From Methanosphaera sp. rholeuAM130 (lineage in GTDB: Archaea > Methanobacteriota > Methanobacteria > Methanobacteriales > Methanobacteriaceae), in contig MUZY01000211.1 in NCBI GenBank assembly GCA_003266065.1, positions 9,617 to 19,225 of the forward strand: DNA of 9,609 nucleotides. Direction: 5' to 3'. The notes under the pieces are model-generated. The model was not told the origin of the DNA and searched no databases. It worked only from the letters and a program-made list of their open reading frames with translations. The translations under genes and the position numbers were made by a program. Shown piece after piece: positions 6,990-9,609 of the stretch; positions within the stretch are counted from its first letter, which is position 1; each line of letters begins with the position of its first letter.

Positions 6990-7643
6990 TTAATCTTTTT
7001 TTGTGAAGAATTGGCGTACTTCATCCATATATTCTTGTTTTACCAGTACTATAATCCTATCATTATAATCCAGTTCACTTTCATTGGTAGGTATTATCTC
7101 TTCCTTTCCTGAGTAGATTGTTATGATGATGAATTTGTCGGTATTGTTTTGAATGTCCCTGACTGGAGTAAACAGCACGTCCTTGTTTTTCACAACTATC
7201 TCCAGTATTTCTGCATCCCCTTTGCCAATAGAAACCAGTCGTTGTGCCGTTGGCCTGACTATATTTCTAACCATGTATCTTGTAGCACTTCTTTCGGGAT
7301 TGATAAACGGTATGTCAAGTTTGGCGAATATGTCCCTATGTTCAACGTTGTTCAATCGGGAGATAACCTTTTTTACTCCATGATCCTTGGCATATACGGA
7401 TGACAAGAGATTTACCTCATCGTTGGCGGTAGCGGCTACGAAAAAGTCGGCATTGTCTATATCGGCCTCTTCCAGCAGTTTGGTATTGGTTGCGGTTCCA
7501 TGGATGATGTAGCAATCCAGCAGGTTTGCTATTTTTTCGCATTGCGTCTTGTCCTTTTCGATTAATGTTATGTCATGTTTTTCATACATGGATGATGCCA
7601 GGTTATATCCTATACGGCCGGCACCTACTATAATACCTATCAT
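6990..7643 (-). CDS. trkA: TrkA-type (RCK domain) potassium transport/channel regulatory protein
   Basis: A peripheral cytoplasmic subunit that gates a K+ transporter or channel in response to bound nucleotide. The 217-residue product has the usual single-unit archaeal layout: an N-terminal Rossmann RCK_N domain with the nucleotide-binding GAGRIG (7-12), acidic Glu29 at the end of the second strand (LIEKD), HGTAT (48-52) and AATANDEVN (70-78), then an RCK_C (TrkA-C) domain from about 140 to 213. The ATG at 7643 has a ribosome-binding site (GAGGT, 7654-7650) 6 bases upstream, and a TATA-like box lies at 7699-7689. No TrkH/TrkG membrane partner is in the window, so the partner must be encoded elsewhere. 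It is followed by the VWA gene on the same strand. Regulated targets other than Trk (for example other RCK-gated channels or antiporters) are possible. Confidence 0.92.
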   Translation of the reverse strand: MIGIIVGAGRIGYNLASSMYEKHDITLIEKDKTQCEKIANLLDCYIIHGTATNTKLLEEADIDNADFFVAATANDEVNLLSSVYAKDHGVKKVISRLNNVEHRDIFAKLDIPFINPERSATRYMVRNIVRPTAQRLVSIGKGDAEILEIVVKNKDVLFTPVRDIQNNTDKFIIITIYSGKEEIIPTNESELDYNDRIIVLVKQEYMDEVRQFFTKKD

Positions 7644-7688
7644 GGAAATACCTCGATTAATGTCATTATTTAATATTATTGAAAAATT

Positions 7689-7699
7689 AGTATAAATAG
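7689..7699 (-). promoter_or_regulatory. TATA box of trkA
   Basis: The minus strand reads TATTTATACT here, close to the archaeal TATA consensus. RNA would start about 25 bases downstream, near 7670, leaving a leader of about 26 bases that contains the trkA ribosome-binding site. Confidence 0.5.
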
Positions 7700-7710
7700 T
7701 AATCCTTTAT

Positions 7711-7836
7711 TGGGGGTGTATGTTGTAGTTTAGTATGGGGTGTATCTTGTAGTTTAATATTGGGTTCTATATTATAATTTTAATACTGTAAATATTATTG
7801 GATTGTATGTTGTAAGTAAATTGATACTGTAAAAAT
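7711..7836. repeat. Four imperfect tandem repeats between trkA and the glycine tRNAs
   Basis: Units start at 7711, 7736, 7761 and 7799, each opening with TGG. The first two are 25 bases long and nearly identical (TGGGG(G)TGTATnTTGTAGTTTA core). The last two are 38 bases long and more diverged, sharing a tail of ATACTGTAAA. They have no open reading frame. They resemble a decayed tandem duplication; they are not a CRISPR array, because unit lengths vary and no unique spacers are present. Confidence 0.6.
7831..7836 (-). terminator. T5 tract downstream of tRNA-Gly(TCC)
   Basis: About 17-22 bases past the tRNA 3' end, the minus strand has CTATTTTTAC. A T5 tract at this place is a plausible, weak terminator for the tRNA transcript. 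Confidence 0.35.
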
Positions 7837-7850
7837 AGCTTTAAAGGTAT

Positions 7851-7926
<76 letters not shown>

Positions 7927-7936
7927 ATGTGAATAA

Positions 7937-8010
7937 TGCAACGACCGGGATTTGAACCCGGGTCACTACCGTGGCAGGGTAGAGTCTTAGCCAGCCTGGA
8001 CTATCGCTGC
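7937..8010 (-). tRNA. tRNA-Gly (anticodon GCC)
   Basis: The minus strand folds into a 74-base cloverleaf: acceptor GCAGCGA with TCGTTGC (one G-U pair), D arm closed by GTC/GAC, anticodon stem CTACC/GGTAG with loop CTGCCAC (anticodon GCC, reading GGC and GGT), and a T arm identical to that of the neighbouring tRNA-Gly(TCC). Discriminator A; no encoded CCA. It is the promoter-proximal gene of the pair. Confidence 0.95.
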
Positions 8011-8063
8011 ATGTAATGTCATTAGTCATCTTTACTAACGACTATATAGTAGTCTCTTTGAAG

Positions 8064-8080
8064 TTATATATAAAGCTTTC
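8064..8080 (-). promoter_or_regulatory. TATA box and BRE of the glycine tRNA operon
   Basis: The minus strand reads CGAAAGC directly followed by TTTATATATAA, an almost ideal archaeal BRE plus TATA box. RNA should start near 8045, about 35 bases before tRNA-Gly(GCC). A perfect 10-bp palindrome ACTATATAGT (8041-8050) sits at the expected start. Confidence 0.75.
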
Positions 8081-8282
8081 GAATTAATTAAAGCATACGT
8101 TATTTTATTACTTTATTTGTGTTAATTATCTTCTAAAAAGTATTATTTCTAATGATATGTTCTTTTTTTTATTACATAATGATGTATAATTTATTATTGA
8201 TAAAATAACTATACATTTGTTCTTTATTGATTAATCGGTTTAATATTCGTCATTTTTTAATAATGGATATTATGCATAACTT

Positions 8283-8305
8283 CTATATATAATAAGGTAT
8301 ATAAA
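8283..8305 (+). promoter_or_regulatory. Candidate TATA boxes of nikR
   Basis: Two TATA-like elements, CTATATATAA (8283-8292) and TATATAAA (8298-8305), lie just upstream of the palindrome at 8309-8340. Start sites 25 bases downstream would fall at about 8311-8325, inside the palindrome. A third candidate, CATATAATAAG (8380-8390), would give a shorter leader. Confidence 0.45.
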
Positions 8306-8308
8306 TAA

Positions 8309-8340
8309 TAACAATAATATTGAATGATGTATTATTGTTA
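8309..8340 (+). promoter_or_regulatory. Palindromic operator candidate upstream of nikR
   Basis: TAACAATAATA (8309-8319) and TATTATTGTTA (8330-8340) are perfect 11-bp inverted repeats around a 10-base spacer. The site overlaps the predicted transcription start. NikR proteins bind two-half-site palindromes and often control their own genes, so autoregulation is the simplest reading, but it is inferred from position and symmetry only. Confidence 0.5.
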
Positions 8341-8343
8341 ACC

Positions 8344-8417
8344 AAAGTAAAATATAAAATAATAATCAGTATCCTTTTCATATAATAAGGCATTATTTTT
8401 AAATTAAATTTTACTTT
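8344..8417 (+). repeat. Nested inverted repeats in the nikR leader
   Basis: AAAGTAAAAT (8344-8353) and ATTTTACTTT (8408-8417) form a perfect 10-bp outer stem. Inside it AATAAT/ATTATT and CCTT/AAGG can pair, giving one imperfect hairpin about 74 bases long, ending 65 bases before the nikR ATG. Its high A/T content makes chance pairing possible. Confidence 0.35.
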
Positions 8418-8482
8418 AATTAAAGAATTTTGTCAAAAGGATATTGTCGAATGTTTTAACTTTTACTAGAGGAGAGATTGTT

Positions 8483-8908
8483 ATGAGAATTAGTATGTCT
8501 TTGCCCAACAAACTTCTCAATGAATTTGATGATGTTTTAAGGGATAGAGGTTATCAATCTCGTTCAAAAGGTATACGTGATGCATTAAAGGATTACATTC
8601 TAAGATATCAATGGATGAACGACATGGAAGGCGAACGCGTAGGAGTGTTGGCAGTCATCTATGATCATCATTACGTTGGCGTCATGGAATCGTTAACGGA
8701 TATTCAGCATGACTATCGTAATCAGATTAGTGCAAGTCTTCATATACACATGAATGAAAAATATTGCCTTGAAGTAATCATAGTCAAAGGCGATGTAATT
8801 TACATAAGAGACTTAACCGAAAAAATCATGAGATTAAAGGGAGTCGAACATGTAAAACTAACCAGTGCAGGAACTGGTGAACTTGAGAAAGTAAAATCAG
8901 ATAATTAA
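8483..8908 (+). CDS. nikR: Nickel-responsive transcriptional regulator NikR
   Basis: NikR binds Ni(II) and represses nickel-uptake genes when nickel is plentiful; in methanogens nickel feeds F430, [NiFe]-hydrogenases and CODH. The 141-residue product has a ribbon-helix-helix DNA-binding domain (1-40, MRISMSLPNKLLNEFDDVL...) and a C-terminal ACT-like tetramerisation domain. All four high-affinity ligands are present, and their positions here equal the E. coli numbering: His76 (IQH), His87 and His89 (LHIH), and Cys95. The start ATG 8483 is fixed by a strong ribosome-binding site (GAGGAGAG, 8469-8476) and by the RHH strand beginning at once; an in-frame TTG at 8444 would add 13 unrelated residues and has no such site. 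No nickel transporter gene is in the window, so its targets lie elsewhere, possibly including its own promoter. Confidence 0.96.
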   Translation: MRISMSLPNKLLNEFDDVLRDRGYQSRSKGIRDALKDYILRYQWMNDMEGERVGVLAVIYDHHYVGVMESLTDIQHDYRNQISASLHIHMNEKYCLEVIIVKGDVIYIRDLTEKIMRLKGVEHVKLTSAGTGELEKVKSDN

Positions 8909-8959
8909 ATTTAAATAAAAATTTTTATACCCACATAATTTTTCTAAATTTATTATCTG
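8898..8959 (+). terminator. Large inverted repeat and T-tracts at the nikR 3' end
   Basis: The arm at 8898-8913 (CAGATAATTAAATTTA), which includes the nikR stop codon, pairs over 15 bp with one bulged base to 8945-8959. The loop contains the 12-bp palindrome TAAAAATTTTTA (8916-8927) and T5 tracts at 8922-8926 and 8939-8943. It probably terminates and caps the nikR mRNA. Further T-runs follow (for example near 8982-8987). Confidence 0.6.
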
Positions 8960-9096
8960 TCATAACAATTTTATAAGCTAATTTTTTCCTGTTTTAAACA
9001 CTCATTTTATAGTCAGATAAACTGCATATATCCACACTTCAAAGACTTGTTTTTGCAATAAAATTTTTTAGAACGATATGACATACATATAATATA
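8960..9096 (+). promoter_or_regulatory. Upstream region of the methyltransferase gene
   Basis: No gene is seen here. A TATA-like ATATAT (9026-9031) would start RNA near 9053 and give a leader of about 45 bases; a weaker one near 9065-9070 would make the mRNA almost leaderless. No ribosome-binding site precedes the ATG. Two inverted repeats lie at the start: ATATG-N5-CATAT (9076-9090) and ATAAT-N5-ATTAT (9094-9108), the latter across the ATG. Confidence 0.4.
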
Positions 9097-9609
9097 ATGA
9101 CATATTATGATGATTTAACAAGTGACAAAAAAAGGGTAAACGCATTCCATAAGGCTATCCGTAGGAAGGCACACGGCATAACATATGACTTGGGGACGGG
9201 TTCTGGAATACTTGCCGCACATGCCGCAGGATATGCCGAGAAGGTCTATGCAGTAGAGAAAAATCCCTTGATAATAGACAGGGCAAGAAACAATTTAAGT
9301 CAATACGACAACGTCACGGTTATACAGGCGGATGCGACAGAATACGAATTTGCCGGTGATATCGACGTGGTCATATGCGAGATGCTCGATACTGCCCTAA
9401 TTGACGAAGAGCAAATACCCGTAATAAATCACGTCGTCAAATATGCAGGCGACGATACCACGTTTATTCCATCGGCGGTCTATTCCACGATTGAACTGAT
9501 ATCCGCAGATACTATGGGCATATGCTACTATGAAGACGGATACCCGGAATACACATCATTATCCGATGAGGTCAGATACTGCCAAATCAACCTGAACCGG
9601 TACAACAAT
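9097..9609 (+). CDS. SAM-dependent methyltransferase, PRMT-like class I fold (partial, 3' end outside window)
   Basis: A class I methyltransferase that should transfer a methyl group from S-adenosylmethionine to RNA or protein; the substrate is unknown. Only the first 171 codons are present, open to the window edge. The SAM site is clear: motif I DLGTGSG (31-37) followed by ILAAHAAG, acidic Glu54 in VYAVEKNP (binding the ribose), and QADA (77-80). In VICEMLDTALIDEEQIPVIN, Glu95 and Glu104 are nine residues apart, the spacing of the double-E loop in protein arginine methyltransferases. Archaeal proteins like this are usually labelled predicted RNA methylases. ATG 9097 is the only start before the fold begins; the next in-frame ATG is codon 96. 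There is no ribosome-binding site, so leaderless or unusual initiation is likely. It is on the same strand as nikR, 188 bases away, behind a terminator. Confidence 0.85.
   Translation, partial: MTYYDDLTSDKKRVNAFHKAIRRKAHGITYDLGTGSGILAAHAAGYAEKVYAVEKNPLIIDRARNNLSQYDNVTVIQADATEYEFAGDIDVVICEMLDTALIDEEQIPVINHVVKYAGDDTTFIPSAVYSTIELISADTMGICYYEDGYPEYTSLSDEVRYCQINLNRYNN

Larger units (their letters stand above)
8011..8482. other. 472-base AT-rich divergent region between the tRNA pair and nikR
   Basis: No protein or RNA gene is recognisable here on either strand. The left end holds the tRNA promoter (TATA at 8074-8064), and the right end holds the nikR promoter, palindrome and leader. The middle (about 8090-8280) is mostly A/T with stop codons in all frames. 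It includes a 7-bp inverted repeat ATGTATA/TATACAT (8182-8188, 8210-8216) and a partial copy (8178-8199) of the right half of the nikR palindrome. Confidence 0.6.

Noticed and set aside
7149..7403. 76- and 84-codon plus-strand frames inside trkA
   Set aside because: They are antisense to the conserved RCK domains and have no support of their own.
7711..7836. CRISPR array
   Set aside because: Unit lengths vary (25 and 38 bases), repeats touch each other without unique spacers, and no cas gene is present.
8444..8482. TTG at 8444 as the nikR start, adding 13 residues
   Set aside because: The ribosome-binding site at 8469-8476 is correctly placed for ATG 8483, and NikR proteins begin directly with the RHH strand.

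Overview
The window looks like a piece of a methanogenic archaeal chromosome, most likely from the order Methanobacteriales. The evidence is a membrane-anchored archaeal-type LonB protease, a cobyric acid synthase (cobamides are needed for methanogenesis), an archaeal NikR nickel repressor, a single-subunit Trk/RCK protein, archaeal-type tRNA genes without an encoded CCA end, and AT-rich intergenic DNA with TATA boxes and oligo-T terminators. No species call is made. Gene content is mostly housekeeping and metal/cofactor metabolism. I see no transposase, CRISPR array, phage gene or recognisable defence system.

Layout from left to right. (1) 1-1480, minus: a DEAD-box RNA helicase with a DbpA-type RNA-binding C-terminus, cut by the window edge just before its end. 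Its 5' leader holds overlapping, mutually exclusive hairpins. (2) 1770-3869, minus: lonB, whose start is anomalous: a strong Shine-Dalgarno sequence lies inside the frame opened by TTG, with an ATA codon at the ideal spacing. (3) A 223-base divergent promoter region. (4) 4093-5604, plus: cbiP/cobQ, complete, with a 28-bp palindrome bracketing its TATA box and a run of T-tracts after the stop. (5) 5849-6964 and 6990-7643, minus: a CoxE-like von Willebrand factor A protein downstream of a TrkA-type potassium-channel regulator. (6) 7711-7836: four imperfect tandem repeats. (7) 7853-8010, minus: two tandem glycine tRNAs, GCC then TCC, behind a near-consensus TATA box. (8) 8011-8482: a 472-base AT-rich region holding the tRNA promoter and the nikR control region. 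(9) 8483-8908, plus: nikR with all four nickel ligands intact. (10) 9097 to the end, plus: the first 171 codons of a SAM-dependent methyltransferase with a PRMT-like double-glutamate spacing.

Functional links are modest. NikR (nickel for F430, hydrogenases and CODH) and CbiP (cobalt corrinoid) both belong to metal-cofactor supply, but they are 2.9 kb apart and their candidate operators have different half-sites, so I do not claim one regulon. The helicase and LonB serve RNA and membrane-protein quality control. TrkA and the VWA protein lie head to tail but are separated by a T8 tract. No wholly new system is evident. The best leads are the unusual lonB start, the structured leaders and operators, the orphan VWA protein with no MoxR ATPase beside it, and the PRMT-like methylase.
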